In this document: piece by piece, positions 25,541 to 35,286 of the stretch | How positions within the stretch are numbered: position 1 is the first letter of the stretch | Layout: the number at the start of each line of letters is the position of its first letter | Assembly (NCBI GenBank): GCA_002731875.1 | Contig: PCCY01000021.1 | Coordinates: 245,638-309,637, forward strand | Reading direction: 5' to 3' | DNA length: 64,000 nt | Source of the DNA: Roseobacter sp. | GTDB taxonomy: Bacteria; Pseudomonadota; Alphaproteobacteria; Rhodobacterales; Rhodobacteraceae | Made by a program: the position numbers and the translations under genes | The notes under the pieces: generated by a model | What the model was told of the DNA's origin: nothing | Seen by the model: only the letters and a program-made list of their open reading frames with translations | The model's database searches: none

Positions 25541-26403
25541 GTTGTGTCTCCCTTTCCCAGCTTCAGCGCCATTTGATATACCTGCCTGCGCGGCACATCA
25601 TGCGCCTGTGCGACCATATCAACTGCATCTCGCATCGACATCGTGCTCAGTGCAGTCTCAAGATCAGACGTTAGGTCATGTTCGCTAATTGTCGGTAAAC
25701 GACCACGATCAATCAACACCACGATCTCGCCTTTGGGCGTTTTTTCGGCGTACTCATCGCGCAACTCGGCCAGTGACCCGCGTCGAATTTCCTCGAATTT
25801 CTTAGTCAGCTCACGACACACAGCCGCCGGGCGCTCTTTTCCCAACGCCTCTGCGGCATCGCGCAACATTGCCCCGACACGTTTGGGTGATTCGTAGAAA
25901 ACCAGCGTTCCGGGTATATCCTTCAGCTTTTGCAAAGCAGCCAATCGTGCTCCTTTTGCGTTCGGTAGAAACCCTGCGAAGAAAAACGCATCCGTTGGCA
26001 ATCCACCCAAAGCAAGCGCTGTCAATACGGCAGAAGGGCCGGGCGCACATGTAAGCATCAGCCCCGCATCTGTGACCGCTCTTGACAGCTCAAAGCCCGG
26101 ATCGGCGATCAGCGGCATGCCGGCTTCCGACGCATAGGCAACAGATTGCCCATCGCCAATTGCTTTCAAAAGCCGATCTTGCGCGTTTTTCCCGGAGTGA
26201 TCATGCAGAGCCACGATTGTACGCCCACCAAGAGGGACGCCGTGAATATCGAGTAGTTTACGCAAGCTGCGCGTATCTTCCGCGGCCAATACTTCAGCGG
26301 ATGCCAGTACATCCAAAGCGCGCAGGGTGATGTCTCGGGCGGTGCCGATAGGTACCCCGACAAAATAAAGCCCTGCCGCGAGGGGTATCTTTTGGTAATT
26401 CAA
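25537..26403 (-). CDS. rsmI: 16S rRNA (cytidine-1402-2'-O)-methyltransferase
   Basis: RsmI methylates the 2'-hydroxyl of C1402 in the ribosomal decoding centre. The protein shows YFVGVPIGTARDITLRAL, VLAAEDTRSLRKLL, YASEAGMPLIADPG and FYESPKRV. I place the start at the TTG at 26403 (288 residues), since the longer reading to 26475 would run under the divergent lipoprotein gene's leader and the family begins shortly before this GLYFVG strand. The upstream AAAGGCGG supports that start. It heads the block rsmI-yraN-gshB. Confidence 0.92.
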   Translation of the reverse strand: MNYQKIPLAAGLYFVGVPIGTARDITLRALDVLASAEVLAAEDTRSLRKLLDIHGVPLGGRTIVALHDHSGKNAQDRLLKAIGDGQSVAYASEAGMPLIADPGFELSRAVTDAGLMLTCAPGPSAVLTALALGGLPTDAFFFAGFLPNAKGARLAALQKLKDIPGTLVFYESPKRVGAMLRDAAEALGKERPAAVCRELTKKFEEIRRGSLAELRDEYAEKTPKGEIVVLIDRGRLPTISEHDLTSDLETALSTMSMRDAVDMVAQAHDVPRRQVYQMALKLGKGDTT

Positions 26404-26492
26404 GCTGGACCCGCCTTTCGCACCCTCTATGATCGGTGCATATATCCATGGGTCATCGCCTCCGACCCGCCACATTTTGGAGTGACGCTGTT

Positions 26493-27677
26493 ATGATTGC
26501 TGTTTTTGAAGTCCTTCGCAAGCCGATGCGGCTTTTGATCTTGCCCTTGGTTGCGCTGGCCCTGACCGCCTGCGAGCCGGTCATCGCAACCAACATGGGG
26601 GGCGTAAAAGGCCCCAAAGTTGATACAAGCAAACCCATCCCGGTTGCCTTGCTCATTCCACGGGGCGGATCGGCGGCTGACAACCAGCTCGCTCAAGAGC
26701 TCGAAAACGCGGCGCGGCTTGCCATCCGTGATCTGGGCGGTGTCCAGATCGACTTGCGGGTATACGGTACTGCCGGCAATGCAGCCCTAGCCAGCACAGC
26801 CGCCTCGCAGGCCGTAACCGACGGTGCCCAAATCATTCTCGGACCGCTTTATGGCGAGGCTGCAAATGCCGCGGGTAACGCGGTTGCGGCACAGGGGGTC
26901 AACGTACTGTCCTTCTCGAACAACTCGAGCATCGCCGGCGGCAACGTCTTTGTGTTGGGTCATGGTTTCGACGACACTGCCGACCGATTGGTCCGCTATG
27001 CGAAATCGGCTGGAAAAGACAGGATACTGGTTCTTCACGGTCAGGATCTGGCAGGCCAACTGGGACGCGACGCTATCCTCAATGCCATAGCTGCGAATGG
27101 CGCTACTTCCGCAGGCACGGTCGACTATGCGCTAAGCCAAGAAGCCGTTATTGCTGCAGTACCACGGGTTAAGGCTGCGGTAGATGCAAACGGAGCCAAT
27201 GCAGTCTTTCTGACCACGTCATCGGCCAGCGCCCTGCCGCTTTTCGCGGAAATGCTTCCACAAGCCGGAGTCTCTGTCGCAACGACCCAGTATATCGGCC
27301 TTACACGCTGGGACATACCTCCGCAGACGTTGGCTTTGCCAGGGGTACAGGGGGGGTGGTTCGCACTACCTGACCCAGGTGCAAGCTCAGCGTTCGCGCA
27401 ACGCTATTCAGCAGCATATGGCAGCACACCCAACCCGATCGCCGGACTGGCGTTTGACGGTATCGCAGCCGTGGGCGCGTTGGCAAAATCCGGTAAAAGT
27501 GACGCTTTAACGGCTTCACGTCTTACACAGGGCGCAGGCTTTCGCGGCGCAAGCGGCGTATTCCGCCTAAGACCCAACGGCACGACGGAACACGGTTTGG
27601 CGGTCGCGACGATCCGTAACAAGCAAGTGGTGATTATAAGCCCTTCACCGCAATCGTTTGGCGGTGCCGGCTACTAG
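26493..27677 (+). CDS. Penicillin-binding protein activator, LpoA-like lipoprotein
   Basis: The protein has 394 residues from ATG 26493 (GGAG upstream); an ATG at 26526 would also leave a full signal. A lipobox LTAC (Cys near residue 27 of the longer form) marks it as a lipoprotein. The rest is a type-1 periplasmic-binding-protein fold (PVALLIPRGGSAADNQLAQELENAARLA split over two strands; GPLYGEAA; QYIGLTRWD). LpoA-like proteins stimulate the peptidoglycan synthase PBP1A from the outer membrane. The gene diverges from rsmI, the usual arrangement, and glnD follows 14 bases later. Confidence 0.88.
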   Translation: MIAVFEVLRKPMRLLILPLVALALTACEPVIATNMGGVKGPKVDTSKPIPVALLIPRGGSAADNQLAQELENAARLAIRDLGGVQIDLRVYGTAGNAALASTAASQAVTDGAQIILGPLYGEAANAAGNAVAAQGVNVLSFSNNSSIAGGNVFVLGHGFDDTADRLVRYAKSAGKDRILVLHGQDLAGQLGRDAILNAIAANGATSAGTVDYALSQEAVIAAVPRVKAAVDANGANAVFLTTSSASALPLFAEMLPQAGVSVATTQYIGLTRWDIPPQTLALPGVQGGWFALPDPGASSAFAQRYSAAYGSTPNPIAGLAFDGIAAVGALAKSGKSDALTASRLTQGAGFRGASGVFRLRPNGTTEHGLAVATIRNKQVVIISPSPQSFGGAGY

Positions 27678-27691
27678 GGAACGATGCGCTG

Positions 27692-30475
27692 GTGAAACCA
27701 CTTATTACGCAAGCAGAATCAGGTGAGGCGACAGCGCGTCACCTGATTAGCGCACCCGAGCTTATCTTTGACGAAGACGCGATCACCCAAGCGCTGACTA
27801 CGGCGATCGCAGGGGCAAGCGATGCGTCAGATATTCAGGCCGCCACCGTAAGCATTCTGCGCACTGCGCAAAAAACCGGGCGTGCGGAAATCGCGCGCGC
27901 CTTTGCCGCGTCGCCATTCGACGCGCGCGCCATGACATCAGCCTACTGTTTCCTGACAGATCAGTTGGTGCGCACCACTCTCCAGATTGCTGTTCAGCAC
28001 CTTCACCCTGCTCGGACAACCGGAACAACCGATCAACTGACTATCATCGGCGTCGGCGGCTATGGTCGGGGCGAAATGGCTCCGTTTTCCGACGTTGATT
28101 TACTGTTTCTTATCCCCGCAAAACCATCTCCGCGGGTCGACAGGATCATCGAATCAATACTCTATATTCTGTGGGACCTTAAGCTGAAGGTGGGGCACGC
28201 GACCCGCACCATTCGTGACTGTGTTCAGCTGGGGCGCGAAGATTTCACCATACAGACCGCGCTGCTCGAGCATCGTTTTATCGCCGGCGACCTCGGTTTG
28301 GCGCAGGATCTGGATCAAACTCTCAAAACCGAATTGTTCGCCGGTACCGGCCGCAGCTTCATTGAAGCAAAGCTCGAGGAACGTGCCGCACGTCATCGCA
28401 AACAGGGCCTGCGGTATGTCGTGGAACCGAACGTCAAGGAAGCCAAGGGCGGCCTGCGTGATCTTCAGTCGTTGTTCTGGATATCGAAACACATCTATAG
28501 CGTGGAGCACGCGGCCGACCTTGTAGAGCGGGGCGTGTTTCTAGAGGAAGAGTTCAAGACCTTCGTCGACGCCGAGAATTTTCTGTGGGCGGTGCGCGGA
28601 CATCTTCACCTGCTCTCGGGGCGCGCGACCGAACAGCTTACCTTTGACATGCAGGTCGCCGTTGCCGAGGCGATGGGATATGCCGATACCCGTGGTCGGC
28701 GCGGGGTCGAAGTGTTTATGCAGGCCTATTTCCGCCACGCCACCCAAGTCGGTGAATTGACACGCATTTTCCTGACCAAACTGGAAGCTATCCATATCAA
28801 GGCAGAGCCGCTGCTGGAGCGTATCTTTCGCAGACGGCCCAAACTTCGCGACGGCTACACCGTAGTCGTCGGACGGCTTGCGATTGTAGACGACAATGCT
28901 TTCATGGCGGACAAACTGAACCTTCTACGCATATTCGAGGAAGCCTTGCGTACCGGCATGTTGATCCATCCCGATGCCATGCGTCTGGTCAAAGCCAATC
29001 TGCGCATGATCGACGATGACATGCGCAACGACGCGGAAGCCCAGCGTATTTTCCTTGATCTGATGCTTAAGCATGGCAACCCGGAACGCGGTTTGCGCCG
29101 GATGAACGAATTGGGAATGCTTGCGGCGTTCATCCCTGAATTCGAACCCATTGTCGCGATGATGCAGTTTAACATGTATCATAGCTATACGGTGGACGAG
29201 CACATAATCCAGTGCATCACCAACCTTGCGCTGATTGAAAAAGGCGAACTTGAAGAAGATCTGCCCGTCGCTTCGTCCATCCTCAAACGTGGCGTGAACC
29301 GCAAGGTGCTGTACGTGGCCCTTCTTCTTCACGACATTGCCAAGGGGAGACCCGAAGACCACTCCATTCTCGGCGCGCAAATGGCGCGCAAGATCGCCCC
29401 GCGACTGGGGTTGAACAAAGCCGAAGTCGACACGGTCGAATGGCTGGTCCGCTATCATCTTTTGATGTCGGATATGGCCCAGAAGCGCGACATCGCCGAC
29501 CCGCGTACTGTGCGCGACTTTGCCAAGGCGGTACAAACGGTGAAACGGCTCGACTTGCTTTGCGTGCTGACTGTCTGTGACATTCGCGGCGTCGGGCCAA
29601 ACACCTGGAATAATTGGAAAGCTGTCCTGATCCGCGGGCTCTACCGACAGACGAAGCGGGCGCTGGAAACCGGACTGGAAGACCTGAATCGCGCCAATCG
29701 CGGTAACGAAGCCAAGAAAGCCTTGCGCATTGCCCTTTCGGATTGGCCCCGCAAGGATCTACAAGCCGAAACGACGCGGCATTACCCCCCCTATTGGCAA
29801 GGGCTTCATGTGACCGCGCATGCTGTATTCGCCCGGTTGCTGCGCGACATTACCGAAGGTGAAATTCGCATCGATCTGCATCCCGACGAAGACCGTGATG
29901 CCACCCGCGCCTGTTTTGTCATGGCCGACCACCCCGGCATCTTTGCTCGCCTCGCCGGCGCTCTCGCGCTTGTCGGGGCCAATGTGGTAGATGCCCGCAG
30001 CTATACAACCAAGGACGGCTGGGTGACTGATGCGTTCTGGATCCAAGATGCGGATGGAAACCCTTACGATGCTGCCCGCCTGCCCCGGCTGCGCAATATG
30101 ATTTCGAAAACCCTCAAGGGTGAGATCATGGCCCGCGAAGAGCTGAAATCACGTGACAAGGTTAAAAAGCGTGAAAAAGTCTTTAAGGTACCTACCCACA
30201 TAACCTTCGACAATGACGGTTCTGAAATCTACACCATTATCGAAGTTGACACCCGTGACCGTCCCGGACTGCTTTATGACCTTGCCCGGTCCCTCGCAGA
30301 ATCCAACGTGTATATCGCGAATGCCGTGATCGCGACATATGGTGAACAGGTTGTTGATACATTTTACGTGAAAGACATGTTCGGGTTGAAATACTACACC
30401 GAGAGCAAGCAAAAAGCCCTGGAAAAAAGACTTCGCGCCGCCATCATTGACGGGGTAGAGCGTGCCCAGACGTGA
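27692..30475 (+). CDS. glnD: GlnD, bifunctional uridylyltransferase/uridylyl-removing enzyme
   Basis: GlnD senses glutamine and (de)uridylylates PII proteins, setting nitrogen control. The 927-residue protein, starting at GTG 27692 with AGGGA upstream, has the nucleotidyltransferase motif GGYGRGEMAPFSDVDLLF (about 114-131), a GlnE-like middle, an HD domain (ALLLHDIAKGRPEDHS, about 545-560) for uridylyl removal, and two C-terminal ACT domains (about 745-820 and 850-925) that bind glutamine. All domains are intact. The nitrogen theme recurs in the urease/urea-transport locus 20 kb away. Confidence 0.97.
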   Translation: MKPLITQAESGEATARHLISAPELIFDEDAITQALTTAIAGASDASDIQAATVSILRTAQKTGRAEIARAFAASPFDARAMTSAYCFLTDQLVRTTLQIAVQHLHPARTTGTTDQLTIIGVGGYGRGEMAPFSDVDLLFLIPAKPSPRVDRIIESILYILWDLKLKVGHATRTIRDCVQLGREDFTIQTALLEHRFIAGDLGLAQDLDQTLKTELFAGTGRSFIEAKLEERAARHRKQGLRYVVEPNVKEAKGGLRDLQSLFWISKHIYSVEHAADLVERGVFLEEEFKTFVDAENFLWAVRGHLHLLSGRATEQLTFDMQVAVAEAMGYADTRGRRGVEVFMQAYFRHATQVGELTRIFLTKLEAIHIKAEPLLERIFRRRPKLRDGYTVVVGRLAIVDDNAFMADKLNLLRIFEEALRTGMLIHPDAMRLVKANLRMIDDDMRNDAEAQRIFLDLMLKHGNPERGLRRMNELGMLAAFIPEFEPIVAMMQFNMYHSYTVDEHIIQCITNLALIEKGELEEDLPVASSILKRGVNRKVLYVALLLHDIAKGRPEDHSILGAQMARKIAPRLGLNKAEVDTVEWLVRYHLLMSDMAQKRDIADPRTVRDFAKAVQTVKRLDLLCVLTVCDIRGVGPNTWNNWKAVLIRGLYRQTKRALETGLEDLNRANRGNEAKKALRIALSDWPRKDLQAETTRHYPPYWQGLHVTAHAVFARLLRDITEGEIRIDLHPDEDRDATRACFVMADHPGIFARLAGALALVGANVVDARSYTTKDGWVTDAFWIQDADGNPYDAARLPRLRNMISKTLKGEIMAREELKSRDKVKKREKVFKVPTHITFDNDGSEIYTIIEVDTRDRPGLLYDLARSLAESNVYIANAVIATYGEQVVDTFYVKDMFGLKYYTESKQKALEKRLRAAIIDGVERAQT

Positions 30476-30635
30476 TCCCCCTTCCTACGCGTTACCAGCG
30501 TGCCGCGCTCCGGTGCACCCGATGTTTCTCTCGCTGTTGGCATCCAGCCTAAAAGGTAACCCGATCATTTCGCCAATTGCGTAACGGCCTGCCAAAGGCT
30601 ACGCCTCACCCATCGCAGCAACAGGCAGCATCGCA

Positions 30636-32228
30636 ATGAAACCCATCCGTCTCATGTCCGGATTCTTCACCGTAGGAATATGGACCCTCATCAGCCGTGT
30701 CATGGGATTTATACGCGACGTAATGATTGCCGGGTATCTGGGTTCCGGCCCGGCAGCCGAGGCGTTCCTGGTTGCTTTCTCATTGCCCAACATGTTCCGA
30801 CGTTTCTTTGCCGAAGGGGCGTTCAACATGGCGTTTGTGCCGATGTTTTCCAAAAGACTGGAAAGCGGCGAAGGTGCGGAAGAGTTCGCTCAGGATGCCT
30901 TTGTCGGTATGGCCTTCATCCTGACAATGTTCACCGTGATCGGCGTTATCGCCATGCCTTGGCTGGTCTTGTTGATGGCATCCGGCTTCGCGGGCGATGA
31001 ACGTTTTGACCTAGCGGTGGAATACGGGCGCCTGGCCTTTCCCTATATTCTGTTCATCTCCCTCGCAGCCCTCGCCTCCGGCGTACTGAACGCAACCGGA
31101 CGGTTTCTAGCCGCGGCGGCGGCACCGGTGGTTTTGAACGTCATCTTCATCATCGCGGTTCTGGTCGGTGCGGCCCTTGGTCGGGACGGCGCGGACGCGT
31201 TGGGATTAGGCATTGATAAGGCTTTGGGCTTGCAGGTCGGTGATACCTTGGCGCTATCCGTGCCTATCGCCGGTATCGCGCAACTCGCATTGGTCTGGTG
31301 GGCCGCCAAACGCGCAGGCTTCACGCTGACCTTCGGTCGCCGGCCACGCATCACACCGGAATTGAAACGCCTTGCGATCATCGCAGCGCCTGCCGCCTTG
31401 GCCGGGGGGGTTATGCAGATCAACCTGCTGGTGGGCCGCCAAGTCGCCAGTTTTTACGAAGGGGCTGTGGCCTGGCTCAACTACGCCGACCGATTGTACC
31501 AGCTGCCACTGGGAGTGGTCGGCATCGCCATCGGCGTCGTGCTTCTCCCTGATCTCTCCCGGCGGCTCAAGGCGGGTGACGAACAAGGATCGCATACCCA
31601 GATCAGCCGCGCGGCCGAAGTATCGCTGGCGCTTACCATCCCTTCGGCGGTGGCGCTCATGGTCATCCCGTTTACACTGGCCTCGATCTTGTTCGAACGC
31701 GGGGCCACCACGACCGACGACGCCGCTGCGATCGCTATCGCAGTGGCTATATACGGCCTCGGACTGCCCGCTTTCGTCCTGCAAAAAATTCTGCAACCCC
31801 TGTACTACGCCCGGGAAGACACCCGGCGACCGTTCTATTTTGCCGTGGTCGCAATGGTGGTGAACGTGGTTCTAGCCGTAGGGCTCAGCCCGGTGATCGG
31901 TTGGATTGCTCCGGCGGTCGCCACCACAACCGCCGGATGGGCAATGTTCGCCCTGTTGGCCCGGGGCGCGCGCGGCTTTGGCCTCGCCGCGCGGTTCGAC
32001 GCACGGTTTCATCAGCGTATCTGGCGTATCCTGATTGCCTCCGCTGTAATGGGTGCGGCGTTATGGATCGCCAACCTGCTGATGCAGCCTCTGCTTGCGC
32101 AGCATTGGTGGCGCGGTATTGGCCTGCTCATCTTGATGATTATCGCCGCGTTGAGCTACTTTGGCGTCGGTCACCTGATCGGAGCCTTCAAGCTTGCCGA
32201 ATTCAAACGCGCGCTGAAACGAGGCTGA
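30636..32228 (+). CDS. murJ: MurJ lipid II flippase
   Basis: This 530-residue protein with about 14 membrane helices shows the family start VGIWTLISRVMGFIRDVMIA and the motif NMFRRFFAEGAFNMAFVPMF, split here as LPNMFRRFF and AEGAFNMAF. MurJ flips the peptidoglycan precursor lipid II across the inner membrane. The ATG at 30636 is used; it lies 160 bases after glnD and is convergent with tdh. Confidence 0.96.
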   Translation: MKPIRLMSGFFTVGIWTLISRVMGFIRDVMIAGYLGSGPAAEAFLVAFSLPNMFRRFFAEGAFNMAFVPMFSKRLESGEGAEEFAQDAFVGMAFILTMFTVIGVIAMPWLVLLMASGFAGDERFDLAVEYGRLAFPYILFISLAALASGVLNATGRFLAAAAAPVVLNVIFIIAVLVGAALGRDGADALGLGIDKALGLQVGDTLALSVPIAGIAQLALVWWAAKRAGFTLTFGRRPRITPELKRLAIIAAPAALAGGVMQINLLVGRQVASFYEGAVAWLNYADRLYQLPLGVVGIAIGVVLLPDLSRRLKAGDEQGSHTQISRAAEVSLALTIPSAVALMVIPFTLASILFERGATTTDDAAAIAIAVAIYGLGLPAFVLQKILQPLYYAREDTRRPFYFAVVAMVVNVVLAVGLSPVIGWIAPAVATTTAGWAMFALLARGARGFGLAARFDARFHQRIWRILIASAVMGAALWIANLLMQPLLAQHWWRGIGLLILMIIAALSYFGVGHLIGAFKLAEFKRALKRG

Positions 32229-32256
32229 CCTTCAGCGCTTCCAAATGGTCCAAAAT

Positions 32257-32302
32257 CCCCGGGGGGGGGCCCGGCACAGCCGGGGCGGGGGCTGGCCCCC
32301 CT
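32257..32302. terminator. GC-rich inverted repeats between convergent murJ and tdh, with a G9 tract
   Basis: The 76 bases between the two stop codons contain CCCC next to a run of nine G (32261-32269), then CCCGGC/GCCGGG and GGGGGC/GCCCCC arms. Both strands could fold into very stable hairpins; leftward the hairpin is followed by ATTTT and rightward by CTCTTT. This is probably a bidirectional terminator. The G9 run is also prone to length change or sequencing error. Confidence 0.5.
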
Positions 32303-32304
32303 CT

Positions 32305-33348
32305 TTAGGCTTGTGTCCAGTCCAGGACCACCTTGCCGGACAAACCTGATTTCATCGTCTCGAAACCTACTTCGAATTGATCCGCCGCGAACCGGTGGGT
32401 AATGATCCCCGACACGTCCAACCCGTTTTCCAACATGGCGATCATCTTGTACCAGGTCTCGAATATTTCGCGGCCATAGACACCCTTCAGGGTTATGGCC
32501 TTGAACACGATCCGTGACCAATCAACCGGCGACTTTCCCGGAGGGATCCCCAACATGGCAATACGCCCGCCCATCGTCATGGCTTCAACCATCTGATCCA
32601 GCGCCACTTGATTGCCTGACATCTCCATGCCGACATCAAAGCCCTGTTTCATCTTGAGACGGGCGATCACATTGGCCAAGTCATCCGTCGCTGCATTCAC
32701 CGGCACGACATCGGCGACCTTAACCGCAAGCTCAAGCCGCGCCGGGTTCACGTCGGTAATAACCACGTGTCGCGCGCCCACATGCCGCGCGACAGCCGCG
32801 GCCATTATGCCGATCGGACCCGCACCCGTGATCAACACATCTTCACCGATCAAATCAAAGCTCAACGCTGTGTGAACCGCGTTACCCAGCGGGTCCAGTA
32901 TAGCACCGATATCGTCCGAAATCGTATCCGGCAGAGGCACCACGTTGAACGCCGGCAACCTCAGATATTGCGCAAATGCCCCCTGTTCATTGACGCCAAT
33001 ACCACGGGTCGCCGGATCTAGGTGAAATTTTCCCGAACGCGACTGTCGCGATGTCTTGCCGATCAGATGCCCCTCGCCTGAACAGCGCTGCCCGATGGAC
33101 AGATCCGCTACATTGCGCCCCAGTTCAACGATTTCACCGGCAAACTCGTGTCCTGTGATCAGCGGAACCGGAACAGTTTTGCGCGCCCACTCATCCCAAT
33201 TCCAGATATGAATGTCAGTTCCGCAGATGCCGGTCTTGGTTATCTTGATCAACACATCGTCCGGGCCGATTTCCGGAACCGGAGCCCGCGTCATCCAAAG
33301 CCCCTCGCGAGGCTCCGACTTACAAAGCGCCTTCATCTGATTGCTCAC
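32305..33348 (-). CDS. tdh: L-threonine 3-dehydrogenase
   Basis: Tdh oxidises L-threonine with NAD+ to 2-amino-3-ketobutyrate, which Kbl cleaves to glycine and acetyl-CoA. It is a zinc medium-chain dehydrogenase: [17 protein letters not shown] holds the catalytic-zinc cysteine, [12 protein letters not shown] the ligand His-Glu, and [18 protein letters not shown] the NAD-binding fold. The GTG at 33348 (347 residues) overlaps the kbl stop (GTGA) and follows GGGGTGA; the ATG at 33336, giving the E. coli-like start MKALCK, is the alternative. The structural four-cysteine zinc cluster seen in many relatives is not evident, where [15 protein letters not shown] stands. Confidence 0.94.
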   Translation of the reverse strand: MSNQMKALCKSEPREGLWMTRAPVPEIGPDDVLIKITKTGICGTDIHIWNWDEWARKTVPVPLITGHEFAGEIVELGRNVADLSIGQRCSGEGHLIGKTSRQSRSGKFHLDPATRGIGVNEQGAFAQYLRLPAFNVVPLPDTISDDIGAILDPLGNAVHTALSFDLIGEDVLITGAGPIGIMAAAVARHVGARHVVITDVNPARLELAVKVADVVPVNAATDDLANVIARLKMKQGFDVGMEMSGNQVALDQMVEAMTMGGRIAMLGIPPGKSPVDWSRIVFKAITLKGVYGREIFETWYKMIAMLENGLDVSGIITHRFAADQFEVGFETMKSGLSGKVVLDWTQA

Positions 33349-34532
33349 GAGATCACCCCGCATTTCTTGCCTGCAACTTCAAATGCGGCCAGGGCCCGGT
33401 CCAACTCATCTCTGGTCAATGCGGCGTTCATCTGGGTTCTGATGCGCGCCTTCCCTCGGGGGACCACCGGAAAGAAGAACCCGCTGACATAGACACCTTC
33501 CTCGAACAGACACGCCGCCATATCCTGCGCCAATCGCGCTTCGCCCAGCATTACCGGAATGATCGGATGCTCGCCCGGCAGCAGGTTGAAACCCAGGGTC
33601 TTCAGCCCGTCGCGCCAATAATGCGCATTCTCGAAAAGCTGTGCGCGCAGATCATCCCCCCGTTCGACCAGTTCCAGCGCCTTGATCCCGGCCATCACGA
33701 TCGAGGGCGGCAGCGAATTGGAAAACAGGTATGGCCGGGCGCGCTGGCGCAGCAAGTCAATCACTGCCTGTGGCCCCGCGATATACCCGCCTATCGCACC
33801 TCCCATGGCCTTTCCCAAAGTGCCGGTCAATATATCCACATCGACTTTGAAATGCGCGGGCGTTCCCGCACCTTTAGGCCCCATGAAACCTGTGGCGTGG
33901 CAATCATCGACCATGACAAGCGCCTCATACTTTTCGGCCAATCTGGTTATTTCGGGCAGGTTCGCCAGGTACCCGTCCATACTGAAAACGCCATCCGTGG
34001 CGATCATGATAAACCGCGCGTTGTCCTTGCGGGCCTGTCGCAACTGCGTTTCCAGATCATCCATATCCGAATTGGCGTAACGATAGCGCTTCGCCTTGCA
34101 CAGACGAACCCCATCAATGATCGACGCATGGTTCAGGCTGTCTGATATGATCGCGTCTTCCGCGCCCAGCAACGGTTCGAACAAGCCGCCGTTGGCGTCG
34201 AAACACGCAGCAAATAAAATCGCATCGTCCTTCCCCAGGAACGCAGCAAGCTTTTGTTCCAGTTCGCGGTGGATATCCTGCGTTCCGCAGATAAAGCGTA
34301 CCGATGCCATTCCGAACCCCTTTGGCCCCATCGCATCACGGGCAGCCGCAATCAGGTCGGGGTGATCGGCAAGACCAAGGTAATTGTTGGCACAGAGATT
34401 TATGACGCGGTGGCCGCCAACACAGATTTCGCCCGACTGCGGAGTGGTAATCACCCGCTCGCGCTTCATCATGCCTTCGTTTTCGATTTCCGTGAGTATC
34501 GCCGCGACGTGATCAAGGTAGGCTTGGGTCAT
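33345..34532 (-). CDS. kbl: 2-amino-3-ketobutyrate CoA ligase (glycine C-acetyltransferase)
   Basis: This 395-residue pyridoxal-phosphate enzyme converts 2-amino-3-ketobutyrate and CoA to glycine and acetyl-CoA. Family features are [45 protein letters not shown] and the PLP-binding lysine in GTLGKAMGG. It is followed directly by tdh (overlapping start), forming the threonine-degradation operon. An XRE-cupin regulator gene lies 106 bases upstream on the same strand. Confidence 0.97.
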   Translation of the reverse strand: MTQAYLDHVAAILTEIENEGMMKRERVITTPQSGEICVGGHRVINLCANNYLGLADHPDLIAAARDAMGPKGFGMASVRFICGTQDIHRELEQKLAAFLGKDDAILFAACFDANGGLFEPLLGAEDAIISDSLNHASIIDGVRLCKAKRYRYANSDMDDLETQLRQARKDNARFIMIATDGVFSMDGYLANLPEITRLAEKYEALVMVDDCHATGFMGPKGAGTPAHFKVDVDILTGTLGKAMGGAIGGYIAGPQAVIDLLRQRARPYLFSNSLPPSIVMAGIKALELVERGDDLRAQLFENAHYWRDGLKTLGFNLLPGEHPIIPVMLGEARLAQDMAACLFEEGVYVSGFFFPVVPRGKARIRTQMNAALTRDELDRALAAFEVAGKKCGVIS

Positions 34533-34638
34533 AAGAAAACTCCTTCTGTCGACATAGCTATCACAACAGATGTCACGCCGGAATATAGAATTTCTCTTAT
34601 AGCGGAATTATTCCCATATTACGGATTTTTCACTCGCA

Positions 34639-35205
34639 TCATGCATTCTGAACAACCAGAAATGCGCGCACCGCACCCGAAACGGCAGCAATTCTGTGAT
34701 GAACATCCGCCGCATATCGTGCAGTGTCACCGGCGTGAACGGTGCTGGTCGCATCTGCGCTGCAAAGCTCGACGCTCCCCTCAAGAACTGTAAGGTGCTC
34801 CCGGGAACCACGGGTATGAGGTTGGCTGTCCAGGACACCGCCGTCATCAATCAGCAGTTCATAGACTTCGTGTTTGCCCGCCTCCTCGGGGGGCGACAGG
34901 ATGCGTATCCGGCATCCGGAGCCTAGGTTGTTGATGGTAGGCACGTCGGTCGCCCGCAGGACTTCGATCTGCGTCGGCGCTTTAGCCCCCTCTAACAGCC
35001 CGGCGAAATCAACTTGCAACGCTCGCGTCAAATTCCACAGCGTCGCAATTGTCGGACTGCTTTCCCCCCGTTCGATCTGGCTGACCATGGATCGGGAAAC
35101 CCCCGACAGTTTTGCCACGGCATCAAGGCTAAGGCCCTGTCCCGTTCGGGCCGACTTGAGGCGGGCAGGAAGCCGCGTCAATATAGCGTCTGAATTATCC
35201 GTCAT
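34639..35205 (-). CDS. XRE-family regulator with C-terminal cupin domain
   Basis: This 188-residue regulator has an N-terminal Cro/C1 helix-turn-helix (about 12-70: LSLDAVAKLSGVSRSMVSQIERGESSPTIATLWNL in parts) and a C-terminal cupin (about 105-180) with HTRGSREHLTVLEGSVEL, a small-ligand or metal-binding barrel. Such HTH-cupin proteins regulate amino-acid or polyamine catabolism genes beside them. It is directly upstream of kbl-tdh on the same strand, so control of threonine catabolism is the likely job. A near-palindromic AT-rich sequence lies in the 106-base gap. Confidence 0.9.
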   Translation of the reverse strand: MTDNSDAILTRLPARLKSARTGQGLSLDAVAKLSGVSRSMVSQIERGESSPTIATLWNLTRALQVDFAGLLEGAKAPTQIEVLRATDVPTINNLGSGCRIRILSPPEEAGKHEVYELLIDDGGVLDSQPHTRGSREHLTVLEGSVELCSADATSTVHAGDTARYAADVHHRIAAVSGAVRAFLVVQNA

Positions 35206-35286
35206 ACTGGATAAATGTGCGTATCAGACCGCTCCTGTCAATGCACAACGGGCTTGATTTCCACACCCACCCGGCTTTGCTCCGTG

